DNA from: Pseudomonas chlororaphis
GTDB lineage: Bacteria; Pseudomonadota; Gammaproteobacteria; Pseudomonadales; Pseudomonadaceae
Direction of reading: 5' to 3'
Length of the DNA stretch: 64,000 nucleotides
Assembly (NCBI RefSeq): GCF_001921865.1
Contig: NZ_MSCT01000009.1
Location: 124,001-188,000 of the forward strand
Under the pieces are notes generated by a model that searched no databases, was not told where the DNA came from, and was given only the letters and a program-made list of their open reading frames with translations. The translations under genes were made by a program, and so were the position numbers. Below, piece after piece: positions 19,104-28,492 of this stretch. Within the stretch, counting starts at the first letter, position 1, and each line of letters starts with the position of its first letter.

Positions 19104-19939
19104 GGCGTCAGGCGCTCGGCCAGCAGCGGTAGCAACTGCTCGCAAGAGGCGGCGATCTTCAGGTCCAGCAGTTCGTCGGCGCGGGTCTTGCCGACGTTGA
19201 TGGCGATCAGCGGCTTGCCCTGGTCGACCACGGCCTTGCACAGGCGAAAAGCCGAATAGGCCATCAGGGACGAGCCCACCACCAGCAGGCCGGCGGCCTG
19301 CTGGATGCCGTGCATGGCCTTGGCCGCGGTGGCTTGGGCGACGTTCTCGCCGAAGAACACAACGTCCGGTTTCAGCCGCTCGCCGGCGCAATGGGGGCAA
19401 CGCGGCACCTGGAAACGTTCCTCGAACGCCGGGTCCAGCAGGGTGTCGCCATCGGGCGCTTGCGCAGCGTCGACGCCGGCCAGGTAGGGGTTGTGCAGCT
19501 CCAGCAACTGCTGGATCGCCTGGCGTTCGCTGTGTTGCGCGCAGTCCAGGCAGACCACCCGGTGCAGGCTGCCGTGCAGTTCGATCACGTCGCGGCTGCC
19601 GGCCTGGTCGTGCAGGGTGTCGACGTTCTGGGTGATCACCCCGGCGATCTTCCGGCGTGCCTGTAACTGCGCCAGGGCCTCATGGGCGGCGTTCGGCCGG
19701 GCCTGGCGAATCCGCGGCCAACCGAGCATCGCCCGCGCCCAGTAGCGGCGCCGGGCCCTGGGGTCGGCCAGGAACTCCTGGTACATCATCGGTTGCTGGC
19801 CGCGCCGCACGCCGTCGTTGTCGCGGTAGTCGGGAATCCCCGAAGGGGTGCTGATGCCGGCGCCGGTGAGGACCATGAACGGGCGCTCGGCCATCAACTG
19901 CTGCAACTGTTGCAGGGAGTAGTCCAGGGTGTCGGTCAT
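19100..19939 (-). CDS. NAD-dependent protein deacylase, sirtuin family
   Basis: This 279-residue sirtuin removes acyl groups from protein lysines using NAD+. It has GAGIS at 26-30, QNVD at 104-107, catalytic H122 (ELHGSLHR), four zinc cysteines (C130, C133, C181, C184) and the NAD-binding GSSLMAYSA at about 222-230. The pattern resembles class II (SIRT4-like) sirtuins. It is longer than the E. coli CobB core because of an insert between the zinc pairs (about 140-175). It stands alone between a LysR gene and an LTA-synthase-like gene. Confidence 0.93.
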   Translation of the reverse strand: MTDTLDYSLQQLQQLMAERPFMVLTGAGISTPSGIPDYRDNDGVRRGQQPMMYQEFLADPRARRRYWARAMLGWPRIRQARPNAAHEALAQLQARRKIAGVITQNVDTLHDQAGSRDVIELHGSLHRVVCLDCAQHSERQAIQQLLELHNPYLAGVDAAQAPDGDTLLDPAFEERFQVPRCPHCAGERLKPDVVFFGENVAQATAAKAMHGIQQAAGLLVVGSSLMAYSAFRLCKAVVDQGKPLIAINVGKTRADELLDLKIAASCEQLLPLLAERLTP

Positions 19940-20025
19940 CGGCGTCCTCGTGCTCGGGCGTTAGCGCCGCGAAGCGCTGCGAGGTCATACCTTGGGCCTG
20001 GCGAGGCGTTTCGACAAGGGGGGAA

Positions 20026-20048
20026 CTGGACGGCCGTGGGCCGTCCAG
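20026..20048 (-). terminator. hairpin after the LTA-synthase-like gene
   Basis: An 8-bp inverted repeat (CTGGACGG / CCGTCCAG) lies 19 bp past the LTA-synthase-like stop on the minus strand. No strong U-run follows, so termination is only likely. Confidence 0.5.
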
Positions 20049-20066
20049 CGTTGTGCGGGGGAAGAC

Positions 20067-22292
20067 TCAGGAGGACTGCGCGCTGTCGTCCTGGGGTTCC
20101 TCGGTGGCTTCCTCTTGCCCCGGCAATTCGGTGATCACGCTGAAGTCGCTGACTTCCACCGCGCCCAGGCCGTAGCCCAGCAGGTGGAAGGAGAAGGCCT
20201 TGCGCGATTCCGGGTTGTCGAAGCTGAAGTCCATTTCCAGGGGCTGGTCGGGGGTCACCAGCATTTCTTCCGGCAGGCCCAGGGCCACGTCCTGCTCGCG
20301 CTCCTTGCCCTTGAGCAGGATGTAGGCGTTCTGCTGCGGGTCGGCCGAGCGCACGGTGAAGCGCACCCGGGTCTGCGAGCCCTTGGGCATTTCCAGGTAC
20401 TGCGCGCCGATCAAGTTGTCGGCCCAGTCGTCCTTGATCTGCGCTTGCAGCGGGATGATCGCCGGGCTGCCGAACTGATAGTGCAGGTTCAGCGGCGATT
20501 GCAGCAGGGTGCGGTCCAGTCCTTCGGCGCGGGCGCTGATCTGGCGCGCGCGCAAGCCGCCGTACTGGCCCTTGAAGGTGGCGCTGTCGGCGATGAAACC
20601 GGGGCTCGCGTAGTAGCGGCAGCGTTGCTGGAAGTCGCATTCGGTCAGGGTGCCCTGGCCGTCGTGGTAACGCAGCTTGCCGTTGGTGTAGGACATGATT
20701 TCCCGGCCCAGCGGGTAGTCGCGCAGCAGCGAGCGGCCGCTGAGGTTTTCCGGGGGCTGGAAGCCGAAGTAGTCGAGCACCGAGGCGCTCAGGTCGACAT
20801 GGCCGTAGGTCCCGGACTTGATCTTCGGCAACTGTGCCTGCTCCGGGGCCAGCAGCAGGTTGAAGCCCCAGGACGAGGCCAGGCGCACGCCGTCGATACC
20901 GTGGGACTCGTCCGAAGTGACGATTACCAGGGTGTCCTTGAGCACGCCCTGGCGCTCCAGTGCGTCGAGGAACGGGCCGATGGCGTCGTCCAGGTAGGCC
21001 ACGGCGGCCTGCTTGGGCGTGTCGAAGCGTTCCAGGTAGTCCTCGGGCGCGGAATAGGGCTGGTGGGTGCCGACGGTCAGCAGGGTGAGCATCCACGGCT
21101 TTTTCTGCTTTTTCAGCTGGCCGACATAATCCAGCGCGCCTTCGAAGAAGGCCTTGTCGTCCTTGCCCCAGGGGAAGTCCAGGTAGTTGGCGTTGGCGAA
21201 CCATTCCAGGCCGTGGGTCGCGTCGAAGCCGATGTGCGGCATGATCTTGTCTTTGGCCATGAAGCGCAGGCCGGCGCCTTGCAGGTAATGGGTGGCGAAA
21301 CCGTGGTTGCGCAGCTGGGCCGGCAGGCAGGCCTGGTTGCGCTGGGCCTGGGTCAGCAGTTCGATGCCCTTGGGCGTGCCGTTGTCGAGTTTGTCGTAGT
21401 CGCCGCAGAGCATGGCGTACAGGCCGCGGATGGTCTGGTGGCTGTGCAGCACGTAGTCCGGGGTGTTCATGCCGCGCTCGGCCCAGGCGCTGAGCCTGGG
21501 CATCAGGTTGTCCTGGTAGCGGCTGTGCAGGGCGTCGCGGTTGGTCTTGAGATAGGCCCCGGGAATGCCTTCCAGGGCGATCACCAGCACGTTGCGCGCC
21601 TGGCCGGGAGCGGCCAGCAGCGGTTCGCCGTCGAGGTCGAGCTGGGTCAGGCCGGCCATCTGTACCGGCAGCTCGGGCACGTCGCCCTCCAGCCATTGTT
21701 CCAGCTGCACCTGGCCCTGGCCGGCGGCGGCCGCGAGCAACTGGTGCGGCAGGTTGAACAGGCGCCATTGATCGGCTTCGCTGGGGTTCAGGTACTGCAC
21801 GCCGCCATGGGCCAGCCACAGCAGCGCGGGGGCGCTCCAGGCGTGGCGCGGCAAGCGCGGGGCGTGGGTGCCGCGCGTGGCCCATTGCACGCTGAGCCAC
21901 AGGCCCAGGCCGATCAGCAGCGCCGCTGCCAGCCAGGGGTGGGCCAGGCCGCCGCCGGTGGAGTTGCCGACGAACTGCGGGTCGAACAGGTAATGCAGGT
22001 CGGCGGCGTTGGGCAGGCGGCCCACGGCGCTGACCAGCTCGGCGCTGGCGATGCTCAGCAGGCACCAGGCCAGTAGCACCGGCAAGGCCAGCCACCAGGG
22101 CCGGCGGTACAGCAATACCGTCAGCAGGCCCGCGGTGCCCAGGTCCGAGAGATACCCCAGGGGGTCGGACCAGCCGAGCAGCGTGCGCGCCACCAGCGGC
22201 ACGAGCAGCACCAGGCTCAGCAGGGCGCCGAGGGGGGCCAGGGGGTGATGGAAAACACGTCGGATGAACTTCACGAAAAACCTGCTCGTCAT
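20067..22292 (-). CDS. LTA-synthase-family membrane sulfatase/phosphoglycerol transferase
   Basis: The 741-residue protein has several N-terminal membrane helices (about 1-180) and a periplasmic alkaline-phosphatase-fold sulfatase domain (from VLVIALEGIPGAYL, about 230-560). A C-terminal extension follows. Metal-site and nucleophile candidates are E in ALEGI, T in HSHQTIRGLYA, and the D/H of VTSDESHG and GHVDLSA. Gram-negative members (OpgB/EptA relatives) transfer phospho-groups to periplasmic glucans or lipids. ATG 22292 is chosen over an upstream TTG. No partner gene is adjacent. Confidence 0.85.
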   Translation of the reverse strand: MTSRFFVKFIRRVFHHPLAPLGALLSLVLLVPLVARTLLGWSDPLGYLSDLGTAGLLTVLLYRRPWWLALPVLLAWCLLSIASAELVSAVGRLPNAADLHYLFDPQFVGNSTGGGLAHPWLAAALLIGLGLWLSVQWATRGTHAPRLPRHAWSAPALLWLAHGGVQYLNPSEADQWRLFNLPHQLLAAAAGQGQVQLEQWLEGDVPELPVQMAGLTQLDLDGEPLLAAPGQARNVLVIALEGIPGAYLKTNRDALHSRYQDNLMPRLSAWAERGMNTPDYVLHSHQTIRGLYAMLCGDYDKLDNGTPKGIELLTQAQRNQACLPAQLRNHGFATHYLQGAGLRFMAKDKIMPHIGFDATHGLEWFANANYLDFPWGKDDKAFFEGALDYVGQLKKQKKPWMLTLLTVGTHQPYSAPEDYLERFDTPKQAAVAYLDDAIGPFLDALERQGVLKDTLVIVTSDESHGIDGVRLASSWGFNLLLAPEQAQLPKIKSGTYGHVDLSASVLDYFGFQPPENLSGRSLLRDYPLGREIMSYTNGKLRYHDGQGTLTECDFQQRCRYYASPGFIADSATFKGQYGGLRARQISARAEGLDRTLLQSPLNLHYQFGSPAIIPLQAQIKDDWADNLIGAQYLEMPKGSQTRVRFTVRSADPQQNAYILLKGKEREQDVALGLPEEMLVTPDQPLEMDFSFDNPESRKAFSFHLLGYGLGAVEVSDFSVITELPGQEEATEEPQDDSAQSS

Positions 22293-22513
22293 TAAATCGT
22301 CACGCAAATGTGCGCCATGTTAACAACAGCCGGCGGCAAGACGTTTCTTATTCGAGAGCAAAGCAGGGCCCCGGGTCGTTGGCGAAACGGTCCGGGGCGC
22401 GCTGTGACGGTGGCTTGAGTCCTGTATTCAGGCGCTTGGCGGTGGACTGGGGACGGGGCGATGGCGCTCGGATTTACTATTTCAGAGTATTTAAAGGCGC
22501 GCGGTCCCGGGGT

Positions 22514-23590
22514 TCAGCTGGCCCACTTGATGATCAGCCGGGCGAAAAACGCGCCGCTGACGATCACCGCGAACAGCCGCAGGGTCTGCATGGCCAGCAC
22601 CAGGCCGACGTCGGCGTGGGTGTCCACCGCGATGATCGTCATCGAGTCCAGGCCACCGGGGCTGGTGGCGAGGTAGACCGAGAGAAAATCCTTGTCCAGC
22701 CAGTGCGCCAGCAGCCAGGCCGACAGCGCGCAGAGGGCAATCAGCAGCACCGCGCCGCCAATCATCGCCGGCAGCCGGCCCCATACGTAGCGTACGGTCG
22801 GGCGGTCGAAGCGCAGGCCGACGTAGCAGCCGATGGCGCCGTAGGCCAGGGCCAGCAGCCAGCCGGGCAAGGTGATGTGCAGCAGCCCGGAGATCTGCAG
22901 CGCGCCGCCGACCAGCAGCGGCACCAGCAGTGCGCCGGCCGGCACCCGCGAACCGAGCAGCACGCCGAATACCAGGGTGCCGAGGGTCAGGCCGAGGTTG
23001 AGCAGGGTGAAGCCCTGCAGGCTGGCGTCGCTGCCGTGGGTCGCGTTGCCGCCGGTTGGCGCGCCGATCCAGTGGCTGGCCAGGGCGCCGATCATGACCA
23101 CGCAGACCACGCGCACGTATTGCATGGTGGCCACCACCCGCGCGTCGGCGCCGAAATCGTCGGCCATCGAGACCATGGCCGAGGCCGCTCCCGGCGCGGT
23201 GCCCCAGGCCGCGGTGCTGGGCGACAGGCCGCCGAGGCGCACCAGCACCAGCCCGACCAGGGCGCTGAGGCAGACGGTGAGCAGGGTGGCGAACAGCATC
23301 ACGTGCCAGGACTGCGCCATCGAGACCAGCACGGCCAGGGTCATGGAGTGGGCGGCGAGCACCCCGACCGCGCCCTGGCCGAGGCGGAACGCCTGGCGCG
23401 GCACGCGAATGCGCGCGCCGCTGACGCCAAAACCGATGGCCACCAGCATCGGCCCGAGAAACTGCCCGGCGGGCACTTCGAAATGCTTCAGCGACTGCCC
23501 GGCGGCGCCGGCCAGGATCAGCAACGCCAGCCATTGCACAGGCAGGGGCCAGGCAGACAGGGATAAACGCAAGGGACGGGGCAAGGGCAT
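22514..23590 (-). CDS. AbrB-family membrane protein (putative transporter)
   Basis: This 358-residue protein has about ten hydrophobic segments in a two-fold repeat and belongs to the AbrB (PF05145) membrane family. Databases often mislabel the family 'ammonia monooxygenase' or 'transcriptional regulator'. The repeated motifs STAAWGTAPGAASAMVSMADD and LATSPGGLDSMTIIAVD are the family's paired signatures. A transport role is likely; the substrate is unknown. A divergent LysR regulator 128 bp away probably controls it. Confidence 0.87.
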   Translation of the reverse strand: MPLPRPLRLSLSAWPLPVQWLALLILAGAAGQSLKHFEVPAGQFLGPMLVAIGFGVSGARIRVPRQAFRLGQGAVGVLAAHSMTLAVLVSMAQSWHVMLFATLLTVCLSALVGLVLVRLGGLSPSTAAWGTAPGAASAMVSMADDFGADARVVATMQYVRVVCVVMIGALASHWIGAPTGGNATHGSDASLQGFTLLNLGLTLGTLVFGVLLGSRVPAGALLVPLLVGGALQISGLLHITLPGWLLALAYGAIGCYVGLRFDRPTVRYVWGRLPAMIGGAVLLIALCALSAWLLAHWLDKDFLSVYLATSPGGLDSMTIIAVDTHADVGLVLAMQTLRLFAVIVSGAFFARLIIKWAS

Positions 23591-23718
23591 TCTCCGACAC
23601 GCTGGCCGCTCCTGTTGCGGGACCGTTGTTACCAGCGCTTCGAGGCAAATTATTGATAGCGCAATCGATCAGGTCCAGTTTCTAATTGTGATCAATCAAT
23701 AACTCTGGTTTATCGATC

Positions 23719-24621
23719 ATGGACCTGCGCGACCTGACGTATTTCGAAACCATCGCCGAGCTGGGCCACCTCGGCCACGCCGCGCAGAAGCTCAATCGCA
23801 GCCAGCCGGCACTGAGCAAAAGCATCCAGCGCCTGGAGGAATCGTTCGGCACCAAGCTGTTCGAGCGCGAGGGGCGGCGGATCAAGCTGACCGCAGTGGG
23901 CCAGTTGTTGCAGCAGCGTGCCCGGCAGTTGCAGCAGAACATTGCCGAGACCCATCGCGAGGTGCGCGACTTCGCCAGCGGCGTGCTCGGCAATATCCGC
24001 CTGGGGTGCGCGGCGAGCATGGCCGAGCACTTGCTGCCGCAGATGACCGCGACCCTGCTCGAGCATGCGCCGGACATCACCCTGAATTTGGTGATCGGCC
24101 AGGACGACCTGCTGCGCGAGTCGTTGCGTTCCGGGCGCCTGGACATGGTGGTCTGCCCGCTGTCCGAGAGCGATCCGCAGTTGCTGCACCATCTCCTGTT
24201 CGAGGACCAGGCGGTGGTGGTGGCCAGCCGCGAGCACCCGGTGTTCGACACGCCGATGCGCCTGCGCGACCTGTGCAATTACCGCTGGGTGCTGCCGGGC
24301 ACCGGGGTCTGGGCCCGGCGCTGGATCGACAACGTGTTCCAGAGCCAGCAATTGCCTCTGCCTTCGGTGCAGATCGAGACCAACACCATTTCCCTGTTGC
24401 CGCGGCTGATCGCCAAGACCGGCCTGCTGAGCTTCCTGGCCCGGGAAACCCTGGACGACTTCAAGGGCATCGCCCACCTGCGGGAAGTGCCGCTGGCGCA
24501 AACCTGCATGCGCCGGCGCATCGTCGTGCTGGTCCGGGCCGAAGGCTACCTGTCGCCAGCGGCCCAGTTGCTGCTGGATCTGCTCAAGCGCGATGGGCGA
24601 CAGTTTTTCACCGCGGGTTAA
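23719..24621 (+). CDS. LysR-type regulator divergent from AbrB protein
   Basis: This 300-residue LTTR starts MDLRDLTYFETIAELGHLGHAA, with an HTH (NRSQPALSKSIQRLE) and then an effector domain beginning near residue 90. It is divergent from the AbrB-family gene, so that gene is its likely target. The inducer is not predictable. Confidence 0.9.
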   Translation: MDLRDLTYFETIAELGHLGHAAQKLNRSQPALSKSIQRLEESFGTKLFEREGRRIKLTAVGQLLQQRARQLQQNIAETHREVRDFASGVLGNIRLGCAASMAEHLLPQMTATLLEHAPDITLNLVIGQDDLLRESLRSGRLDMVVCPLSESDPQLLHHLLFEDQAVVVASREHPVFDTPMRLRDLCNYRWVLPGTGVWARRWIDNVFQSQQLPLPSVQIETNTISLLPRLIAKTGLLSFLARETLDDFKGIAHLREVPLAQTCMRRRIVVLVRAEGYLSPAAQLLLDLLKRDGRQFFTAG

Positions 24622-24648
24622 AGGTAACTGACTACACACTGTGTGCTT

Positions 24649-24795
24649 CTGTAGGAACAGCCGGTCGACGCTCGATTGCTCGCGATAGCCGGCAAAGCCG
24701 GCGCTATGACAGCCAATGCGCGATATCAGGTAAACCGCGTGCATAGGTTTTGCGACCGCTATGCGGTCGATCGTGAGCAAGCTTCGCTCCTACAG
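24649..24795. repeat. REP arms flanking a degenerate spacer
   Basis: A REP-like arm at 24649-24686 (CTGTAGGAAC...GCTCGCGAT, with an internal insertion) faces a second at 24770-24795 (ATCGTGAGCAAGCTTCGCTC then CTACAG). The spacer contains two small palindromes (GCCGGCAAAGCCGGC and GACCGCTATGCGGTC). A further hairpin, TAGCCGTCTAAAGACGGCTA, lies just beyond (about 24819-24838). Confidence 0.6.
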
Positions 24796-24850
24796 AAGAT
24801 AGGTGTATGGGGAATTGTAGCCGTCTAAAGACGGCTACCAGGGAGAAGGC

Positions 24851-25291
24851 TCATTCGCCGCGGATGTATTGTTCCAGCTGGCGGATCAGGTCGGCCTGCG
24901 CGGCGATGGCTTCCTTGACCAGGTCGCCGATCGACAGCAGGCCCAGCAACTGGCCGTTCTCCACCACCGGCAGGTGGCGCAGGTGGCTGTCGGTCATGAT
25001 GCCCATGCAGGTTTCCACGCTCTGGTGCGAGTCCACGGTGATCACCGGCGAACTCATGATCGCGCTGACCGGCGTGCCCACCGATGAGCGTCCGTGCAGG
25101 ACCAGCTTGCGTGCGTAGTCGCGCTCGCTGATGACCCCGACCACCACGCCGTTTTCCATCACCGGCAAGGCGCCGACGTTTTTTTCCGCCATCAGCATCA
25201 GCGCTTCGAGCACCATCTGGTGCGGTGCGATGGTGTGCACTTGCTGGTTGTGCTTGGCCTTGAGTTTCAGCAGTTCTGCGACGCTCTTCAT
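24851..25291 (-). CDS. two-CBS-domain protein
   Basis: This 146-residue cytoplasmic protein consists of two CBS domains (about residues 15-75 and 80-137). Characteristic segments are ALMLMAEKNVGALPV and MTDSHLRHLPVVENGQLLGL. CBS pairs bind adenosine nucleotides (AMP, ATP, SAM) and act as energy sensors. It is free-standing, so its partner is unknown. Confidence 0.92.
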   Translation of the reverse strand: MKSVAELLKLKAKHNQQVHTIAPHQMVLEALMLMAEKNVGALPVMENGVVVGVISERDYARKLVLHGRSSVGTPVSAIMSSPVITVDSHQSVETCMGIMTDSHLRHLPVVENGQLLGLLSIGDLVKEAIAAQADLIRQLEQYIRGE

Positions 25292-25571
25292 GGGGCGCTC
25301 CTTGGTGGGCCGGGACGGTCTGACGCCGCTCCGAGAGGGTTCCTACAGAATCGTAGAGAGTGAGCGAAGGGGCAAGGTTGAAAGCGGCACCCACCGCAGG
25401 AAAAACGTCACTGAAACGTTTCTGCCGCGAATGCCGGCGTGGCAGCGTTTGGTGTCGGCGTGTTGTCATAGGCAACAGTCGGGTCTGCCGGGCGAGCCGG
25501 CGGACTTCTTTCGGTGCAGCGGCCGGCGGCTTGCCTGGTGCGCAGGGCCACGACAAGACGAGGTCCGGACC

Positions 25572-25967
25572 ATGGAACAACCGATGAAATACACCGGCGA
25601 GTGTCACTGCGCAGCCGTCGCCTTCGAGTTCGAGGGCGCGCTCGACGAGCTGGTCCGTTGCGATTGCTCGTTATGCCGCAAGCGCAATGCGCTGATGGCG
25701 ACGGTGCCGCGCGAGCAGTTCCGTATCGTCCGCGGCGAGGAGGCGTTGCGCCTGTACCGCTGGAACAGCGGCGTGGCCCAGCATTACTTTTGCGGCGTAT
25801 GCGGCATCTATGTCTACCACCGGCGCCGCAGCAACCCACAAATGCTTAGTGTGAACGCCTGCTGTATCGACGGCCTGGACGTCGCCGCCCTGCGGGTGCG
25901 CCAGGTCGATGGCAAGAGCCGCAGTACGGTCGACCGCCCCTTGCCGAGCGACGACGCCAGCCGCTAG
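25572..25967 (+). CDS. GFA-family (glutathione-dependent formaldehyde-activating) zinc protein
   Basis: This 131-residue protein has the GFA/CENP-V zinc layout: GECHCAAVAF, CDCSLCRKR, and FCGVCGIYVY, giving the C-x-C, C-x-C-x2-C and C-x2-C ligands. Members bind glutathione or act as small S-transferase-like proteins. The start at ATG 25572 follows GAGG with good spacing; an internal ATG at 25584 is the alternative. The 280 bp upstream (25292-25571) hold no gene I can support. Confidence 0.88.
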   Translation: MEQPMKYTGECHCAAVAFEFEGALDELVRCDCSLCRKRNALMATVPREQFRIVRGEEALRLYRWNSGVAQHYFCGVCGIYVYHRRRSNPQMLSVNACCIDGLDVAALRVRQVDGKSRSTVDRPLPSDDASR

Positions 25968-26033
25968 CCGGCCCGCGAGGGGCCGACTGTCGGGTTGAAG
26001 CGCGGTGCTTGCGTGGCTCAGTCCTTGGGGGGC

Positions 26034-26558
26034 TCAGAGACGATTGATATTGGCCAGGGTCAGCGGCGCGATAAGCCGGTGGAACGGCGCCACCGGCAGC
26101 ATGTATAGACGCCCCAGCAGGTTGTGCGGGTGGACCACGGTGGACAGCACCACCGGGCGCCGGCCCTCGGCGGTCAGCGGCAGGCGGTTGAGGGACAGGT
26201 GTACGTCCAGGTGCTTGTCGCGGTCCGCCACCAGCACCTCGTCGGGGTTCTGGGAGATCAGGGTGAAGATGCCGACCCGCTCGCCCGGCCGGTAATCCTC
26301 GTCGGCCCGGGTCAGGTCTATCTGCGTCAGGTGCCCCAGATCCTTGAGGCCGAACAGCTGCACCACGCGGTTGCGCAAGCCCATCATGCGGTCGATCCAG
26401 GCCGGGGTCTGGCTCATCAGGTGCAGCAGATGGCGCATGGCGCTGCGCTCGGTGTCCTGGGCCAGGGCCAGGTGGCAGTCGATAAAGCTCGCGCCGGCGG
26501 CCAGGTTGGCGATGCTGGACGGGCTGGGCAATGGGCAAGGCTGAACGGCGGTCGGCAT
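26034..26558 (-). CDS. DUF2867 protein
   Basis: This 174-residue protein fits DUF2867, a family often fused to or near NAD(P)-binding epimerases. Segments include RMMGLRNRVVQLFGLKDLG, VGIFTLISQNPDEVLVADRD and STVVHPHNLLGRLYML. The start MPTAVQPCPLPS at 26558 is chosen over a longer frame that runs through the repeat region upstream. Function unknown. Confidence 0.82.
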   Translation of the reverse strand: MPTAVQPCPLPSPSSIANLAAGASFIDCHLALAQDTERSAMRHLLHLMSQTPAWIDRMMGLRNRVVQLFGLKDLGHLTQIDLTRADEDYRPGERVGIFTLISQNPDEVLVADRDKHLDVHLSLNRLPLTAEGRRPVVLSTVVHPHNLLGRLYMLPVAPFHRLIAPLTLANINRL

Positions 26559-26662
26559 CGAAACATTCCCTGTAGACGCGCGGCGCAGGGCTGCGCCGCA
26601 AGTGGCGAAAAATAGCATTGTTTGCCGTGGGAGCATGGGCGGGGCTGAAACCTTGCGAGCGC

Positions 26663-27083
26663 TGCGCGCCCGTACGCAGCCTGCGGCAGCGGCTACAGGG
26701 CGCCCGGCCGATCTTTTGCCAGGACTCCTGTAGCCGCTGCCGAGCTTGCGAGGCTGCGTAAAGGTCCGCAGGACCTTCGGCGGTCGTGAGATCGTCGCGC
26801 CCCTGCGGGTCGTACGCAGCCTGCGGCAGCGGCTACAGAGCGCTCGACACGATCTTTTGCCAGGACTCTTGTAGCCGCTGCCGAGCTTGCGAGGCTGCGT
26901 AAAGGTCCGCAGGGCCTTCGGCGGTCGTGAGATCGTCGCGCCCCTGCGGGTCGTACGCAGCCTGCGGCAGCGGCTACAGGGCGTTCGGCTCGGTCTTTTT
27001 GTCAGGCCCTGATCTTGTAGCCGCTGCCGAGCCCGCGAGGCTGTGCAAAGGCCCGCAGGGCCTTCGGCGATCGTGAGGTCGGC
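26663..27083. repeat. tandem GC-rich palindrome-bounded elements (about 141-bp period)
   Basis: At least two full elements (26730-26837 and 26871-26978) begin GTAGCCGCTGCCGAG and end CTGCGGCAGCGGCTAC, so their ends are complementary. A partial right end (to about 26698) precedes them and a partial left end (from 27017) follows. The spacers of 33-38 bp share the segment CGATCTTTTGCCAGGACTC. The bodies are nearly identical. The elements resemble interspersed pseudomonad repeats, and a related copy lies at about 37040-37200. No gene was seen here. Confidence 0.8.
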
Positions 27084-27097
27084 GCGGGTGCCGAAAG

Positions 27098-27123
27098 CAA
27101 AAAAGGCGCCCGAGGAGGGCGCC
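27098..27123 (-). terminator. intrinsic terminator of the polyamine transporter operon
   Basis: On the minus strand the stem GGCGCCC / GGGCGCC with a 5-nt loop is followed by seven U (A-run at 27098-27104). It lies about 120 bp beyond the stop of the substrate-binding-protein gene. Confidence 0.75.
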
Positions 27124-27244
27124 AAGGAGTCGCCTGAACCGAGGGAGCCAGGCGAGCCCGTTCGCAGGAGTGTCGCGGTGGTAAGGCGCGACTGAACGGA
27201 AGAGAGCGGCGGCGCCCGGCGCGGCGGCCGGGCGCGCGCACGGT

Positions 27245-28357
27245 TTATTTGCCGAGCTTGATCCGCGTCCAGCCGCGGTTCATCACGCGCTGGATGGCGA
27301 TCGGCTGGTCCGGCACCGCGTACAGGGTGGCGAGCACGTCCTGGGGCGGGTAGGAGGCCGGGTCGTTGCGGATGGCTTCGTCCACCAGCGGCGTGGCGGC
27401 CGCGTTGGCGTTGCTGTAGCCCAGGCTATTGGTGACCTCGGCGATGATGTCCGCGCGCATCAGGAAGTTCATGAACAGGTAGGCGTTGTCGACGTTGGAC
27501 GCGTCCTTGGGCATGGCCATCATGTCGTAGAAGCTGCCGGCGCCTTCCTTGGGAATGCTGAAGGCGACCTTCTCCTTGTTGCCCGCTTCCTCGGCGCGCG
27601 AACGCGCTTGCAGCACGTCGCCGGAGTAACCCACGGCCACGCAGATATTGCCGTTGGCCAGGTCCGAGATGTACTTGGAGGAATGGAAGTAGGTCACCGA
27701 AGGCCGGATCTTCATGAACAGCGCCTCGGCCTCGAGGATCTGCGCCTTGTCCTTGCTGGTCACCGGGTAGCCCAGGTAATGCAGGGCGGCCGGGAGCATT
27801 TCCGTCGGCGAGTCGAGGAAGCTGATGCCACAGGCCTTGAGCTTCTCGGCGTTCTCCGGCTTGAACAGCAGGTCCCAGGAATTGGTCGGCGCGTCCGCGC
27901 CCAGCACTGCCTTGACCTTGTCCGGGTTGTAGCCGATGCCGATCGAACCCCACATGTAAGGGAAGGCGTGGGCGTTGTCCGGGTCGCTGGCGGCGGCGTT
28001 CTTGAGCAGTACCGGGTTGAGGTTTTTCCAGTTCGGCAGCCGCGACTTGTCCAGCTCCTGATAGACCCCGGCCTTGATCTGCTTGGCCAGGAAGCTGTTG
28101 GACGGCACCACGATGTCGTAGCCGGACTTGCCGGTGAGCAGGCGCGCCTCCAGGGTTTCGTTGCTGTCGAAGACGTCGTAGGTAACGTGGATGCCGGTCT
28201 CGGCCTCGAACTTTTTCAGGGTGTCCGGGGCGATATAGTCCGACCAGTTGTAGACGCGCAGCTCCTTGTCGCTGGCCTGGGCGGCGGTAACCATGGCGCT
28301 CATCAGGGACAGCGAGAGCATGGTTTGGGCAAACAAGGTCCTGCCAAGCATTTTCAT
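27245..28357 (-). CDS. potF: putrescine/polyamine ABC transporter periplasmic binding protein
   Basis: This 370-residue protein has a Sec signal (to about residue 28, TAAQAS) and a PotF/SpuD-type binding-protein fold. Typical segments are [41 protein letters not shown] and the C-terminal [14 protein letters not shown]. Aromatic and acidic residues (W, Y, D, E) in these blocks line the polyamine site in the family. The start at 28357 follows GGAG. It is the last gene of a transporter operon, separated from the permease by a REPIN. Confidence 0.93.
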   Translation of the reverse strand: MKMLGRTLFAQTMLSLSLMSAMVTAAQASDKELRVYNWSDYIAPDTLKKFEAETGIHVTYDVFDSNETLEARLLTGKSGYDIVVPSNSFLAKQIKAGVYQELDKSRLPNWKNLNPVLLKNAAASDPDNAHAFPYMWGSIGIGYNPDKVKAVLGADAPTNSWDLLFKPENAEKLKACGISFLDSPTEMLPAALHYLGYPVTSKDKAQILEAEALFMKIRPSVTYFHSSKYISDLANGNICVAVGYSGDVLQARSRAEEAGNKEKVAFSIPKEGAGSFYDMMAMPKDASNVDNAYLFMNFLMRADIIAEVTNSLGYSNANAAATPLVDEAIRNDPASYPPQDVLATLYAVPDQPIAIQRVMNRGWTRIKLGK

Positions 28358-28422
28358 CGGTACAACTCCATTTCTTGTTGTGCGGATTGCGGTTAGAGCG
28401 TGGTGTGTCAGGTCTGGCGCTA

Positions 28423-28483
28423 TCGCGAGCAAGCTTGCTCCTACAGGGGTGTGCAATGTCTGTAGGAGCGAGCTTGCTCGCGA
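28423..28483. repeat. REPIN inside the polyamine transporter operon
   Basis: Two REP arms (28423-28446 and 28460-28483), one mismatch apart from perfect inversion, sit between the permease gene (ends 28493) and the binding-protein gene (starts 28357). Such hairpins often protect upstream or downstream mRNA, which could make the binding protein more abundant than the membrane subunits. Confidence 0.8.
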
Positions 28484-28492
28484 AACGACGGC

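Noticed and set aside
22508..23648. DNA-binding AbrB transcription factor
   Set aside because: The name AbrB is applied to this membrane family, but the protein is a multi-pass membrane protein without the swapped-hairpin DNA-binding fold.
26663..27083. CRISPR-like array
   Set aside because: The repeated units are over 100 bp with palindromic ends, there are only two to three copies, and the spacers are similar to each other. No cas genes are nearby.
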